From Paracoccus pantotrophus (GTDB lineage: Bacteria > Pseudomonadota > Alphaproteobacteria > Rhodobacterales > Rhodobacteraceae), in the NCBI RefSeq assembly GCF_008824185.1, contig NZ_CP044423.1:1461821-1525820 (forward strand): a DNA stretch of 64,000 bases, given 5' to 3'. Of the stretch, positions 41,933-50,443 are shown piece after piece. The translations under genes were made by a program, and so were the position numbers. The notes below the pieces were generated by a model that saw nothing but the letters and a program-made list of their open reading frames with translations, made no database searches and was not told the DNA's origin. The number at the start of each line of letters is the position of its first letter. Positions within the stretch are counted from its first letter, which is position 1.

Positions 41933-42697
41933 TCAGTTGATCAGGGTGGGTTTGGTCAGCGAGGTGGTGTTGGCGGGCATCAGGCCCAGCCGGCGCGCCA
42001 CCTCGGTATAGGCATCGGTCAGGCTGCCCAGGTCGCGGCGGAACACGTCCTTGTCCAGCTTCTGCCCGGTCTTGACGTCCCAGAGCCGGCACGAATCCGG
42101 GCTGATCTCATCGGCGACCACCAGGCGCATGAAGTCGCCGTCCCAGATCCGGCCGACCTCGATCTTGAAGTCGATCAGCTTGATGCCGACGCCGAAGAAC
42201 ACGCCCGACAGGAAATCGTTCACCCGCAACGCCAGCGACACGATGTCGTCCAGGTCCTGCTGGCTGGCCCAGCCGAAGGCGATGATGTATTCCTCGGACA
42301 CGAAAGGGTCGCCCAGCTCGTCGTTCTTGAAGCTGTATTCGACGATCGGGCGCGGCAGCGGCGTGCCCTCCTCCATGCCCAGGCGCTTCGAGATCGAGCC
42401 CGCGGCGAAATTGCGCACGATCACCTCCAGCGGGATGATCTCGACCTGGCGCACCAGCTGCTCGCGCATGTTGATGCGGCGGATGAAGTGGTTCGGCACG
42501 CCGATATTGGTCAGCCCGGTCATGAAGAATTCGGACAGGCGGTTGTTCAGCACGCCCTTGCCCTCGACCGTGGCCTTCTTCTGGGCGTTGAAGGCGGTGG
42601 CGTCATCCTTGAAATACTGGATGAGCGTGCCGGGCTCGGTGCCTTCGTAAAGGATCTTCGCCTTGCCTTCGTAGATTTTCTTGCGCCTTGGTGCCAT
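41933..42697 (-). CDS. purC: phosphoribosylaminoimidazole-succinocarboxamide synthase
   Basis: 254 aa. It joins CAIR and aspartate in purine synthesis. KKIYEGKAKILYEG is near residue 5, then FKDDATAFNAQKKA near 28, KGVLNNRLSEFFM near 47, EVIVRNFAAGSISKRLG near 93 and LIDFKIEVGR with ISPDSCRLWD near 180-210. The chosen ATG is 42697 (MAPRRKKIYEG) with GGGAGA upstream; an ATG at 42727 would add ten residues. Confidence 0.94.
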   Translation of the reverse strand: MAPRRKKIYEGKAKILYEGTEPGTLIQYFKDDATAFNAQKKATVEGKGVLNNRLSEFFMTGLTNIGVPNHFIRRINMREQLVRQVEIIPLEVIVRNFAAGSISKRLGMEEGTPLPRPIVEYSFKNDELGDPFVSEEYIIAFGWASQQDLDDIVSLALRVNDFLSGVFFGVGIKLIDFKIEVGRIWDGDFMRLVVADEISPDSCRLWDVKTGQKLDKDVFRRDLGSLTDAYTEVARRLGLMPANTTSLTKPTLIN

Positions 42698-42844
42698 GCT
42701 GCGCGTCTCCCGTCCGCAAGGTGACAATCTTTATGCGGCTATAGGCCAGAAACGGGGTCATGGGCAATACGGGCTTGCGATGGCGCGCCCGCATGGGCAT
42801 ATCCTGCGCAATATCCACGGGATAATCCCAAGCCGGAGGCCGCC

Positions 42845-43159
42845 ATGACCACTTTTGACGACCGCGAGCGCGCGCATGAGGCGAAATTCGCCCATGATGC
42901 GGAACTGAACTTCAAGGCCGAGGCGCGGCGCAACCGCCTGCTGGGCGAATGGGCGGCCGGCCTGCTGGGCAAGACGGGCGACGATGCCCGCGCCTATGCG
43001 CTGACCGTCGTCACCTCGGATTTCGACGAGCCGGGCGACGAGGACGTGTTCCGCAAGCTGGTGGCCGACCTGGCCGGCCAGGCCGACGAGGAAACCATCC
43101 GCGCCAAGATGGCCGAGTTGCGCGTCACCGCGCGCGAGCAGATCATCAGCGAGCTTTGA
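42845..43159 (+). CDS. F1-ATPase inhibitor subunit zeta (DUF1476)
   Basis: 104 aa. It starts MTTFDDRERAHEAK, ends ELRVTAREQIISEL and has a helical middle with AEARRNRLLGEWAAGLLGK. This closely matches, from memory, the Paracoccus denitrificans zeta subunit, whose N-terminal segment enters F1 to block ATP hydrolysis. The family is restricted mainly to alphaproteobacteria. It is monocistronic, divergent from purC, with GGAGG ahead of ATG 42845 and a terminator after. It is 13 kb from the F0 genes. Confidence 0.9.
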   Translation: MTTFDDRERAHEAKFAHDAELNFKAEARRNRLLGEWAAGLLGKTGDDARAYALTVVTSDFDEPGDEDVFRKLVADLAGQADEETIRAKMAELRVTAREQIISEL

Positions 43160-43176
43160 GCCTTCCCAACATGCCG

Positions 43177-43199
43177 ACGCCCCGGATTCCGGGGCGTTT
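43177..43199 (+). terminator. intrinsic terminator after zeta gene
   Basis: Stem ACGCCCCGG/CCGGGGCGT with loop ATT and a short T run, 17 nt after the stop. It may also serve the convergent MATE gene. Confidence 0.7.
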
Positions 43200-43205
43200 C
43201 GCATC

Positions 43206-44543
43206 TCAGCCCGCGGCCGCCGCGACCCTGGGATAAAGCCGCCACATGGTCAGGCCGCGCAGCGCGTTCAGGGCCATCAGCGCCGCCCACAGCCCGTGGT
43301 TGCCGAAAACCGGCGGCAGCACCGCCACCAGCACCGCATAGATCCCGACCGCGACCAGCATGGCGTCGCGCATCTCGCGCGTGCGGGTGGCACCGATGAA
43401 GATGCCGTCCAGCATCCACGAGGCGATGCCGATCAGCGGCGCCGCGATCAGCCAGGGCAGGAATTCCCGCGCCTGGGCGCGCACCTCGGGCGCCGTGGTC
43501 AGCAGGTCGATGATGGCCGGCCCGCCCAGCAGGAAGGCGGCCGAAAGCAGCCCGGCCCCCGCGACGCCCCAGGCCGAACTGAGCGCCGCCGCCCGCCGCA
43601 GCCGGTCGGGCCGCCGCGCCCCCACCGCCTGCCCGACCAGCGATTCGGCGGCAAAGGCGAAACCGTCCAGCCCATAGGCGACGATGGACAGGAATTGCAG
43701 CAGCACCTGATTGGCGGCCAGGGTCACGTCGCCCTGCCCCGCCGCCAGGAACATGAAGGTGGTGAACGAACCTTGCAGCAGCACCGAGCGGATCAGGATG
43801 TCGCCGTTCACCCGCGCCAGTTCCTCGATCCGCTCGCGCGCCAGCAGCCCGGCGCGCTGAATTGCCGCATGCAGCGCATGGCGCGCGAACCACAGCCCCA
43901 AAGCCAGCCCGGACCATTCCGCGATCAGCGTCGCGCCCGCGACGCCGCGGATGCCCCAGCCCAGCCCCAGCACGAACCACAGGTCCAAGAATATGTTCAG
44001 CCCGTTCATCAGCAGTTGCAGCGCCAGCACGGAACGGGTCCGCTCGATGGCGATCAGCCAGCCGGTGATGGCATAAAGCGAGATGGCCGCCGGCGCCCCC
44101 CAGATGCGCAGCCCCAGGTATTGCCGGGCCAGCGTCTCGACCTCGGCCGAGGCCGGCGCCAGCCGGAAGGCCGCGGCGAAAAGCAGCCCCTGCAACAGGA
44201 TGAAGACCAGCCCCGCCGTCAGCCCGATCCCTAGCGCCCGCAGCAGATGCGCGCCCGATTCGCCCTCGTCCCCCGCGCCATGCGCCTGCGCCACCAGCCC
44301 CGAGGTGCCCATGCGCAGGAAGCCGAAGATCCAGTAGACCGAAGCCAGGATCACCGCGCCCAGACCCACCGCGCCGATGGGCGCGGCCTCGCCCAGCTGG
44401 CCGATGACGCCGGTATCCACCGCGCCCAGGATCGGGATCGTCGCGTTCGACAGCACCACCGGCAGGGCGATGGCCAGGACGCGGCGGTTCGATATTTCGG
44501 CCGCCGCGCGCGTCCCGGACGGGCCGGGCAGCGCCTCAACCAT
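43206..44543 (-). CDS. MATE-family efflux transporter (DinF-like)
   Basis: 445 aa with about twelve hydrophobic segments in two halves. The first half has NRRVLAIALPVVLSNATIPI and GAVDTGVIGQLGEAAPIGAVG near residue 40; the second repeats with NGDILIRSVLLQGSFTTFMF near 245 and AANQVLLQFLSIVAYGLDGF near 275. These are the DinF-subfamily MATE patterns. It likely exports cationic toxic compounds with Na+ or H+. The start overlaps the thioesterase stop by 8 nt. Confidence 0.9.
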   Translation of the reverse strand: MVEALPGPSGTRAAAEISNRRVLAIALPVVLSNATIPILGAVDTGVIGQLGEAAPIGAVGLGAVILASVYWIFGFLRMGTSGLVAQAHGAGDEGESGAHLLRALGIGLTAGLVFILLQGLLFAAAFRLAPASAEVETLARQYLGLRIWGAPAAISLYAITGWLIAIERTRSVLALQLLMNGLNIFLDLWFVLGLGWGIRGVAGATLIAEWSGLALGLWFARHALHAAIQRAGLLARERIEELARVNGDILIRSVLLQGSFTTFMFLAAGQGDVTLAANQVLLQFLSIVAYGLDGFAFAAESLVGQAVGARRPDRLRRAAALSSAWGVAGAGLLSAAFLLGGPAIIDLLTTAPEVRAQAREFLPWLIAAPLIGIASWMLDGIFIGATRTREMRDAMLVAVGIYAVLVAVLPPVFGNHGLWAALMALNALRGLTMWRLYPRVAAAAG

Positions 44544-45039
44544 TCTGCGGCATCAGGAAATGCCCGGTCGCCTGCGCGAACAGCTTCTGGCGCTGGTCCT
44601 GCCAGGCCTCGACATGCACGCTGGCATAGCGCCGCCCGGACCGCACCACCCGCGCCCGCGCATAGGCGTCGCGCGGCAGGCCCGAGCGCAGGTAATCCAC
44701 GGTGAAGTCGATGGTCTTGGGCAGCCGCGGCAGGCTTTCGGGCACGGCGGCATCGGGGGCGATGCGGCCCTGCTCCATGTCCTCCCAGATCGCGGTCCAG
44801 GTCAGCTCGACGATGGCCGTGACCTCAAGGAAGGCGGCCGTCACCCCGCCATGGATCGCCGGCAGCATCGGATTGCCGATCAGCTTTTCGTCGAAGGGCA
44901 GCACCGCGGTCAGCTCGTCGCCGCGGCGGTCGAAGCCGATGCCCAGCCAGCGGATATAGGGCACGCTGGAGACCAGCGCGTTCAGCGTGTTGTTGCGCCG
45001 CGACTTGATGGCATCCAGGGGTTCGTTGCGTCCGGCCAT
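44536..45039 (-). CDS. PaaI-type hotdog thioesterase (first)
   Basis: 167 aa. The hotdog-fold motif NPMLPAIHGGVTAAFLEVTA near residue 56 carries the conserved HGG (His63) and the later catalytic-acid region; PKTIDFTVDYLRSGLP near 108 is the beta-strand signature. It likely hydrolyses acyl- or phenylacetyl-type CoA esters. It follows the next gene with a TGACATG junction. ATG 45039 is chosen; the frame extends 60 nt further upstream without support. Confidence 0.8.
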   Translation of the reverse strand: MAGRNEPLDAIKSRRNNTLNALVSSVPYIRWLGIGFDRRGDELTAVLPFDEKLIGNPMLPAIHGGVTAAFLEVTAIVELTWTAIWEDMEQGRIAPDAAVPESLPRLPKTIDFTVDYLRSGLPRDAYARARVVRSGRRYASVHVEAWQDQRQKLFAQATGHFLMPQNG

Positions 45040-45040
45040 G

Positions 45041-45484
45041 TCACCTCTCGACGGTAAAGGCGCCGGTGGCCGAGGCCACGGGCCGGGATTCGTCGTCATC
45101 CATCGCCCAGGCGCGCACGAAGGCGACCGAGCGGGTGATGTGATAGCAGCTCGCCCGGGCCCGGATGGTCTGGCCGGGGGTCGCCGCGCGCATGTAGTCG
45201 ATGCGCAGGTCGATGGTCGCGGTCGAGCGCGCCCCGGCCGGATGCGCCATCACCGCCGCGCCGCTGCACGTGTCCATCAGCGCCGAGATCACCCCGCCAT
45301 GGATCACCCCGCTGCGCGGGTCGCCCACCAGATCCTCGCGCCAGGGCAACGAGATCTCGGCCCCCTCGGCGGAAAGCTGGTCCAGCCGCATGCCAAGCGC
45401 CCGCGCATGGGGGATCACCTCGATGAACTGGCGCGCGATGCGCCGGCGTTGTTCAAGCTCGTCCTCTGGCGACGCTTCGCTCAT
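45041..45484 (-). CDS. PaaI-type hotdog thioesterase (second)
   Basis: 147 aa. DPRSGVIHGGVISALMDTCS near residue 55 has the HGG motif and the Asp of the PaaI active site (D70 of the ALMD segment). TATIDLRIDYMRAATPGQTI near 85 is the strand signature. Paired with the thioesterase just downstream (2 nt gap) and divergent from the MerR/beta-oxidation block. They probably act on acyl-CoA esters, perhaps recovering CoA. Confidence 0.85.
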   Translation of the reverse strand: MSEASPEDELEQRRRIARQFIEVIPHARALGMRLDQLSAEGAEISLPWREDLVGDPRSGVIHGGVISALMDTCSGAAVMAHPAGARSTATIDLRIDYMRAATPGQTIRARASCYHITRSVAFVRAWAMDDDESRPVASATGAFTVER

Positions 45485-45621
45485 GCCCCTGGCCTCTTGC
45501 TTGGCTTGCAGGCGGCAATGGTAACAGCCCGCGACCCGCAGGCAAGCCCACCCTACCAATGGTTGAGTTTGATCCGCCCCCGCGCTAGGCTGCGCCGCAA
45601 CCGCAGCATAGAGTTCATCCG

Positions 45622-46032
45622 ATGTCCGATAGCGAATACATTGGCTTCAAGGAAATGTGCGCACGGTTCGACGTGACGCCCCGAACGCTGCGCTATTACG
45701 AATATATCGAGCTTCTGAGCCCCCGCAAGGAAGGCCGCTCGCGCTTCTACGGTCCGCGCGAGATCGCCCGGATGAAGCTGATCCTGCGCGGCCGCCGCTT
45801 CGGCTTCTCGCTGGAGGACATCCGGCAATGGCTGCTGATCTATGGCGAAAAGGGCACGCAGGAACAGTATCGGGTCTGGATCGAGCTGGCCGACCGCCAG
45901 CTCGAGGTGCTGCGCCAGCAGCGCGACGAACTCGAAGCCTCGATGACCGAATTGCTGGCGCTGCGCAACGAGACCATCGCGATCCTCGACGGCATGGGCC
46001 AGAACGGCTCCGGGACGGCGAATAAGGGCTGA
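45622..46032 (+). CDS. MerR-family regulator (first of tandem pair)
   Basis: 136 aa. HTH plus wing: FKEMCARFDVTPRTLRYYEY near residues 9-28, then RFYGPREIARMKLILRGRRF and GFSLEDIRQWLLIY near 42-75. A C-terminal dimerisation coiled coil follows. It has no effector-binding cysteines. It is a paralogue of the gene 92 nt downstream. MerR proteins of this kind (LiuR/PsrA group) control fatty-acid and branched-chain catabolism in proteobacteria (family knowledge), which fits the acyl-CoA dehydrogenase, thiolase and FadB genes that follow. Confidence 0.85.
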   Translation: MSDSEYIGFKEMCARFDVTPRTLRYYEYIELLSPRKEGRSRFYGPREIARMKLILRGRRFGFSLEDIRQWLLIYGEKGTQEQYRVWIELADRQLEVLRQQRDELEASMTELLALRNETIAILDGMGQNGSGTANKG

Positions 46033-46057
46033 GCCCGGCGCTGACGCCACGTCCCCC

Positions 46058-46073
46058 CTTACGCGCACGTCAA
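46058..46073. promoter_or_regulatory. ACGT-type dyad ahead of second merR
   Basis: CTTACGCGCACGTCAA, an imperfect 16-bp palindrome with two ACG half sites 51 nt upstream of ATG 46124. It resembles the palindromic sites described for LiuR-type MerR regulators; identity with them is from memory and not confirmed. Confidence 0.45.
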
Positions 46074-46123
46074 CTCGCCCTATATTCCCGGCAAGTGAAT
46101 GGGCCAAGGGGAGAGGATCGGCC

Positions 46124-46513
46124 ATGGGCGACGAGCTGTTGACCATCCGCCAGATGTGCGACGCCTTCGACGTCACGCCGCGCACGCTGCGATTCTACGA
46201 AGCCCGCGAATTGCTGTTTCCGCAGCGCCGCGGCCAGCATCGGCTTTACGGCCGCCCGGACCGCGCCCGGCTGACCCTGATCCTGCGCGGCAAGCGTTTC
46301 GGCTTTTCTCTGGAACAGATCCGGCAATTGCTGGAGCTTTACGACCCCGCCGAGCGCAACATCACCCAGACCGAAGCCACGCTCGCCACCGCCCGCGACC
46401 GGCTTGCCGACATGGAGCGGCAGCACCGCGAACTGGGCGAGGCCATCGCCGAGCTGCGCCAGCAGATCGCCGAGGGCGAGACTGCGCTGCAAGCCCTGAA
46501 ATCCGACGCCTGA
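46124..46513 (+). CDS. MerR-family regulator (second of tandem pair)
   Basis: 129 aa. The HTH/wing CDAFDVTPRTLRFYEARELL, then RLYGRPDRARLTLILRGKRF and GFSLEQIRQLLELY match its upstream paralogue position by position. The C-terminal coiled coil is a repeated Arg/Glu pattern (LADMERQHRELGEAIAELRQ). It lies 24 nt before the acyl-CoA dehydrogenase gene and could autoregulate through the dyad in its leader. The effector is unknown; an acyl-CoA is likely by analogy. Confidence 0.85.
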   Translation: MGDELLTIRQMCDAFDVTPRTLRFYEARELLFPQRRGQHRLYGRPDRARLTLILRGKRFGFSLEQIRQLLELYDPAERNITQTEATLATARDRLADMERQHRELGEAIAELRQQIAEGETALQALKSDA

Positions 46514-46536
46514 CGGCAAATCCCCTGGGAGGACCG

Positions 46537-48315
46537 ATGACCACCTATTCCGCCCCCATCCGCGACATGCAATTCGTCCTGCATGACGTGCTCGAGATCT
46601 CGAAGCAAGATCTGCCGGGCTATGGCGAACTTGACCGCGACTTCACCCAGGCCGTGCTGGAAGCGGCCGGCAAGCTCGCATCCGAGGTGCTGGCGCCGCT
46701 GAACCCCGTCGGCGACCGCGAGGGCTGCAGGCTGGAAAACGGCGTCGTCCACACGCCCAAGGGCTTTGCCGAGGCCTTCGAGCAGATGCGCGAGGGCGGC
46801 TGGACCGCGCTCGACTGCGACCCGGAATACGGCGGCCAGGGCATGCCCTATGTGATCGGCCTGGCGGCGGGCGAGATGTTCTCGGCCTCGAACATGGCCT
46901 TCACCATGTATCAGGGCCTGACCCACGGCGCCTATTCCGCCATCCACGCCCATGGCACCGAGCAGCAGAAGGCCACCTACCTGCCCCGGATGGTCAGCTG
47001 CGAATGGACCGGCACCATGAACCTGACCGAACCCCATGCCGGCACCGACCTGGGCCTGCTGCGCACCAGGGCCGAGCCGCAGGAGGATGGCAGCTACCGG
47101 ATCACCGGCCAGAAGATCTTCATCTCGGCCGGCGACCACGACATGGCGCAGAACGTGATCCACCTGGTGCTGGCCAAGGCGCCGGGCGGCGGCGAGGGCA
47201 CCAAGGGCATCTCGCTCTTCATCGTGCCGAAGTTCCTGGTCAACGAGGACGGCTCGCTGGGCGAGCGCAACGCGCTCTCGGTCGGCAATCTCGAGGAAAA
47301 GATGGGCATCCACGGCAATGCCACCTGCGTAATGAACTACGATGGCGCCAAGGGCTGGCTCTTGGGAGATCTGCACAAGGGCATGCGCGCCATGTTCACC
47401 ATGATGAACGAGGCCCGGATCGGCGTCGGCCTGCAAGGCTATTCAGTGGCCGAGGCCGCCTATCAGAACGCAGTGGCCTATGCCCGCGAGCGCCTGCAAG
47501 GCCGCGCCGTGACCGGCGAGGAAAACCCCTCGGGACCGGCCGACCCGCTGATCGTGCATCCCGACATCCGCCGCAACCTGATGGACCAGAAAAGCTTCCT
47601 CGAGGGCGCCCGCGCGTTGGCCTTCTGGGGTGCGCATCTGATCGACCGCGCCGTGCTGGCCGGGGACAAGCAGGCGCACGACCTCGTCTCGCTGCTGACG
47701 CCGGTGATCAAGGGCTTTTTGACCGACAGGGGCTTCGAGACGGCGGTGCAGGCCCAGCAGGTCTTCGGCGGCCACGGCTATATCGAGGAGCAGGGCATGT
47801 CGCAATTCGTCCGCGACGCCCGCATCGCCATGATCTACGAGGGCGCGAACGGCGTGCAGGCGCTGGACCTGGTCGGCCGCAAGCTCGCGGCCGAGGGCGG
47901 CAGGCCGATCATGGCCTTCTTCGAGGTGGTCAAGTCCGAGATCAAGGCGCATGAGGGCGATGCGGCGCTGAAGGCCGATTTCCTCGATCCCCTGAAGGCG
48001 GTCTCGAAGGATCTGCAATCGGCGGCGATGTTCTTCATGGAGCAGGGCATGAAGAACCCGAACGGGGCGCTGGCCGGCTCCTACGACTTCATGCACCTGT
48101 TCGGCCATGTCGCGCTGGGGCTGATGTGGACGCGCATGGCCGCCGCTTCCAGGGCGGCGCTGGCGGCCGGCACCGAGGATCCCGCCTTCCACGAGACCAA
48201 GCTGGCGACAGGCCGCTATTACATGGCGCGGCAGCTGCCGATGACCGCGACGCATCTGGCGCGCATCCGCTCGGGCGCCGCGCCGGTGATGGCGCTGGCG
48301 GCGGATCGGTTCTGA
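46537..48315 (+). CDS. long acyl-CoA dehydrogenase (DmdC-like architecture)
   Basis: 592 aa, far longer than a 390-aa dehydrogenase because of N- and C-terminal helical additions (AcylCoA_DH_N and a DUF4445-like end). CDPEYGGQGMPYV near residue 90 and NLTEPHAGTDLGLLRTRA near 164 are in the core, GHGYIEEQGMSQFVRDARI near 410 carries the substrate region, and MIYEGANGVQALDLVGRKL near 430 holds the catalytic Glu. The same long architecture includes 3-methylmercaptopropionyl-CoA dehydrogenase DmdC, so that substrate cannot be excluded. An RBS GGGAGGACC precedes ATG 46537. First in a unit with GST, thiolase and FadB genes. Confidence 0.88.
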   Translation: MTTYSAPIRDMQFVLHDVLEISKQDLPGYGELDRDFTQAVLEAAGKLASEVLAPLNPVGDREGCRLENGVVHTPKGFAEAFEQMREGGWTALDCDPEYGGQGMPYVIGLAAGEMFSASNMAFTMYQGLTHGAYSAIHAHGTEQQKATYLPRMVSCEWTGTMNLTEPHAGTDLGLLRTRAEPQEDGSYRITGQKIFISAGDHDMAQNVIHLVLAKAPGGGEGTKGISLFIVPKFLVNEDGSLGERNALSVGNLEEKMGIHGNATCVMNYDGAKGWLLGDLHKGMRAMFTMMNEARIGVGLQGYSVAEAAYQNAVAYARERLQGRAVTGEENPSGPADPLIVHPDIRRNLMDQKSFLEGARALAFWGAHLIDRAVLAGDKQAHDLVSLLTPVIKGFLTDRGFETAVQAQQVFGGHGYIEEQGMSQFVRDARIAMIYEGANGVQALDLVGRKLAAEGGRPIMAFFEVVKSEIKAHEGDAALKADFLDPLKAVSKDLQSAAMFFMEQGMKNPNGALAGSYDFMHLFGHVALGLMWTRMAAASRAALAAGTEDPAFHETKLATGRYYMARQLPMTATHLARIRSGAAPVMALAADRF

Positions 48316-48343
48316 AACGGGAGAGGGGGGCGCCGGGTGGCAC

Positions 48344-48544
48344 GGTCGCATGGGTATTTGGAAAACGGTGAAAGGGCGATGCTGCGCCCCGGATGACCGG
48401 GCTTTCCGAAAATGCCAGGGTCGTCCGGAGCGCTTTCACCGTTTGCGGTCATCGGCTCCCCAGCCTGTACCGCCCCTCGAGCCTAGGTCAGAAATATTGA
48501 GAAAAGGTTAATCGCTTCACCGTTTCACAAATACCCATGCGACC
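48344..48544. repeat. dispersed inverted-pair repeat, 48 kb copy
   Basis: Arm 48344-48374 (GGTCGCATGGGTATTTGG and onward) and an inverted arm at 48515-48544 ending GCATGCGACC pair over about 30 bp with few mismatches, 140 nt apart. The outer ends (GGTCGCAT/ATGCGACC) differ from those of other copies. A weaker core fragment is at 48433-48444. It lies between the acyl-CoA dehydrogenase and GST genes. Confidence 0.75.
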
Positions 48545-48582
48545 GGAAAGCCCGGCGCCAGGCCGGAAGGAAAGGAAACAGC

Positions 48583-49224
48583 ATGACCGCCCAGCTTCAC
48601 TGCTTCGGGGAATCCGGCCATTCCTACAAGGTGGCGCTGATGATGCAGCTGACCGGGTATCCCTGGCAGCCGGTCTTCGTGGATTTCTTCGGCGGCGCCA
48701 TGCGCGGTGCAGAGTATCGCCTGCTCAATGAGATGGCCGAGGCGCCGGTCTTCGTCGAGGACGACCTGACGCTGACCCAGTCCGGCGTGATCCTGATGCA
48801 TCTGGCCGAGAGGACCGGGCGCTTCATGGAGGGCGACCGGAGCGAGATCCTGCGCTGGCTGTTCTGGGACAACCACAAGGGCTCGGCGCAATTCGGCGCG
48901 CTGCGCTTCCTGATGAACTTCCTGCCGCCCGAGAAGCGCCCGGCCGAGGCCATCGCCTGGCTGCAGGGGCGCTGCAGGGCGGCGCTGAAGGTGCTGGACG
49001 GGCACCTGGCCGGCCGCGCCTGGCTGGCGGGCGAGACGCCCAGCATCGCCGACCTGTCCTGTTGCAGCTATCTCTATTACCCTGAGCCCTTCGGCTTCAC
49101 CCGCGCCGAATGGCCGCATATCGACGCCTGGCTGACGCGTATCGCGGCGCTGCCCGGCTGGAAACATCCCTATGACCTGATGCCCGGCAATCCCGCGGAC
49201 CGGGCCGCGAAGGAGGACGCATGA
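48583..49224 (+). CDS. glutathione S-transferase family protein
   Basis: 213 aa. An N-terminal thioredoxin-like domain (LHCFGESGHSYKVALMMQLT) with a serine at the usual catalytic position near residue 12, EAPVFVEDDLTLTQSGVILM near 50 with the cis-Pro and glutathione-contacting Ser, and a C-terminal helical domain. AAGG precedes ATG 48583. It sits inside the beta-oxidation unit, and its stop overlaps the thiolase start (ATGA); its link to fatty-acid breakdown is unclear. Confidence 0.85.
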   Translation: MTAQLHCFGESGHSYKVALMMQLTGYPWQPVFVDFFGGAMRGAEYRLLNEMAEAPVFVEDDLTLTQSGVILMHLAERTGRFMEGDRSEILRWLFWDNHKGSAQFGALRFLMNFLPPEKRPAEAIAWLQGRCRAALKVLDGHLAGRAWLAGETPSIADLSCCSYLYYPEPFGFTRAEWPHIDAWLTRIAALPGWKHPYDLMPGNPADRAAKEDA

Positions 49225-50432
49225 CCGAAGCCTATATCTATGACGCCGCCCGCACCCCGCGCGGCAAGGGCCGTCCCGACGGCAGCCTGCACGAAGTCAC
49301 CTCGGTCGCGCTTTCCGCCCGGCTGCTGAACGCCGTCAAGGAGCGCAACGGGCTCGAGGGCCATGCCGTCGAGGACGTGATCTGGGGCAATGTCACCCAG
49401 GTCAAGGAGCAGGGCGGCTGCCTTGCCCGCTCGGCGGTGCTGGAATCCGACCTGGACGAGTCGATCCCCGGCCTTGCCATCAACCGCTTCTGCGCCTCGG
49501 GCATGGAGGCGGTGAACCTGGCCGCGAACCAGGTCCGGGGCGGCGCCGGCCAGGCCTATATCGCCGGGGGCGTCGAGATGATGGGCCGCGTCGCCATGGG
49601 CAGCGACGGCGCCGCCATCGCGGTCGATCCCAGCCTGACCTTCAAGACCTATTTCGTGCCGCAGGGCATCAGCGCCGACATCATCGCCACCGAATACGGC
49701 TTTTCCCGCGAGGAGGCCGATGCCCTGGCCGTCGAGAGCCAGCGCCGCGCCGCCATCGCCTGGGAGGAGGGTCGCTTCGCCAGGTCCATCGTGCCGGTCA
49801 GGGACCAGAACGGGCTGACCATCCTCGACCACGACGAATACATGCGGCCCGGCACCACGCTGGAGGATCTGGCCAAGCTGAAGGCCAGCTTCAAGGAGAT
49901 GGGCGAGACCATGCCCGGCTTCGACAAGGTGGCGATGCTGAAATACCCGCATCTGGACCATATCGAGCATATCCACCATGCCGGCAACAGCTCGGGCATC
50001 GTCGACGGCGCCGCCGCGGTGCTGATCGGCAATGCGGAATTCGGCAAGGCCCACGGGCTGAAGCCCCGCGCCCGCATCCGCGCCACCGCCAAGATCGGCA
50101 CCGATCCGACGATCATGCTGACCGGCCCGGTGCCGGTGACGGAAAAGATCCTGCGCGATTCGGGAATGGCGATCAGCGACATCGACCTCTTCGAGGTGAA
50201 CGAGGCCTTCGCCTCGGTCGTGCTGCGCTTCATGCAGGCCTTCCAGGTCGATCCCGGCGTGGTCAACGTCAATGGCGGCGCCATCGCCCTGGGCCACCCG
50301 CTGGGCGCCACCGGCGCCATCATCATCGGCACGCTGCTCGACGAGTTGGAGCGGCAGGACAAGACCGTGGGCCTTGCCACGCTCTGCATCGCGTCCGGCA
50401 TGGGCGCGGCCACCATCATCGAGCGCGTCTGA
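49221..50432 (+). CDS. fadA: acetyl-CoA C-acyltransferase (3-ketoacyl-CoA thiolase)
   Basis: 403 aa. It cleaves 3-ketoacyl-CoA to acetyl-CoA in beta-oxidation. The nucleophilic cysteine is in INRFCASGMEAVNLAANQVR near residue 92. The catalytic His is in GGAIALGHPLGATGAII near 353, and the second Cys in LCIASGMGAATIIERV at the end. The family start MTEAYIYDAARTPRGKG is intact. It overlaps the GST stop and lies 11 nt upstream of fadB. Confidence 0.92.
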   Translation: MTEAYIYDAARTPRGKGRPDGSLHEVTSVALSARLLNAVKERNGLEGHAVEDVIWGNVTQVKEQGGCLARSAVLESDLDESIPGLAINRFCASGMEAVNLAANQVRGGAGQAYIAGGVEMMGRVAMGSDGAAIAVDPSLTFKTYFVPQGISADIIATEYGFSREEADALAVESQRRAAIAWEEGRFARSIVPVRDQNGLTILDHDEYMRPGTTLEDLAKLKASFKEMGETMPGFDKVAMLKYPHLDHIEHIHHAGNSSGIVDGAAAVLIGNAEFGKAHGLKPRARIRATAKIGTDPTIMLTGPVPVTEKILRDSGMAISDIDLFEVNEAFASVVLRFMQAFQVDPGVVNVNGGAIALGHPLGATGAIIIGTLLDELERQDKTVGLATLCIASGMGAATIIERV

Positions 50433-50443
50433 GGGAGGGGAAG

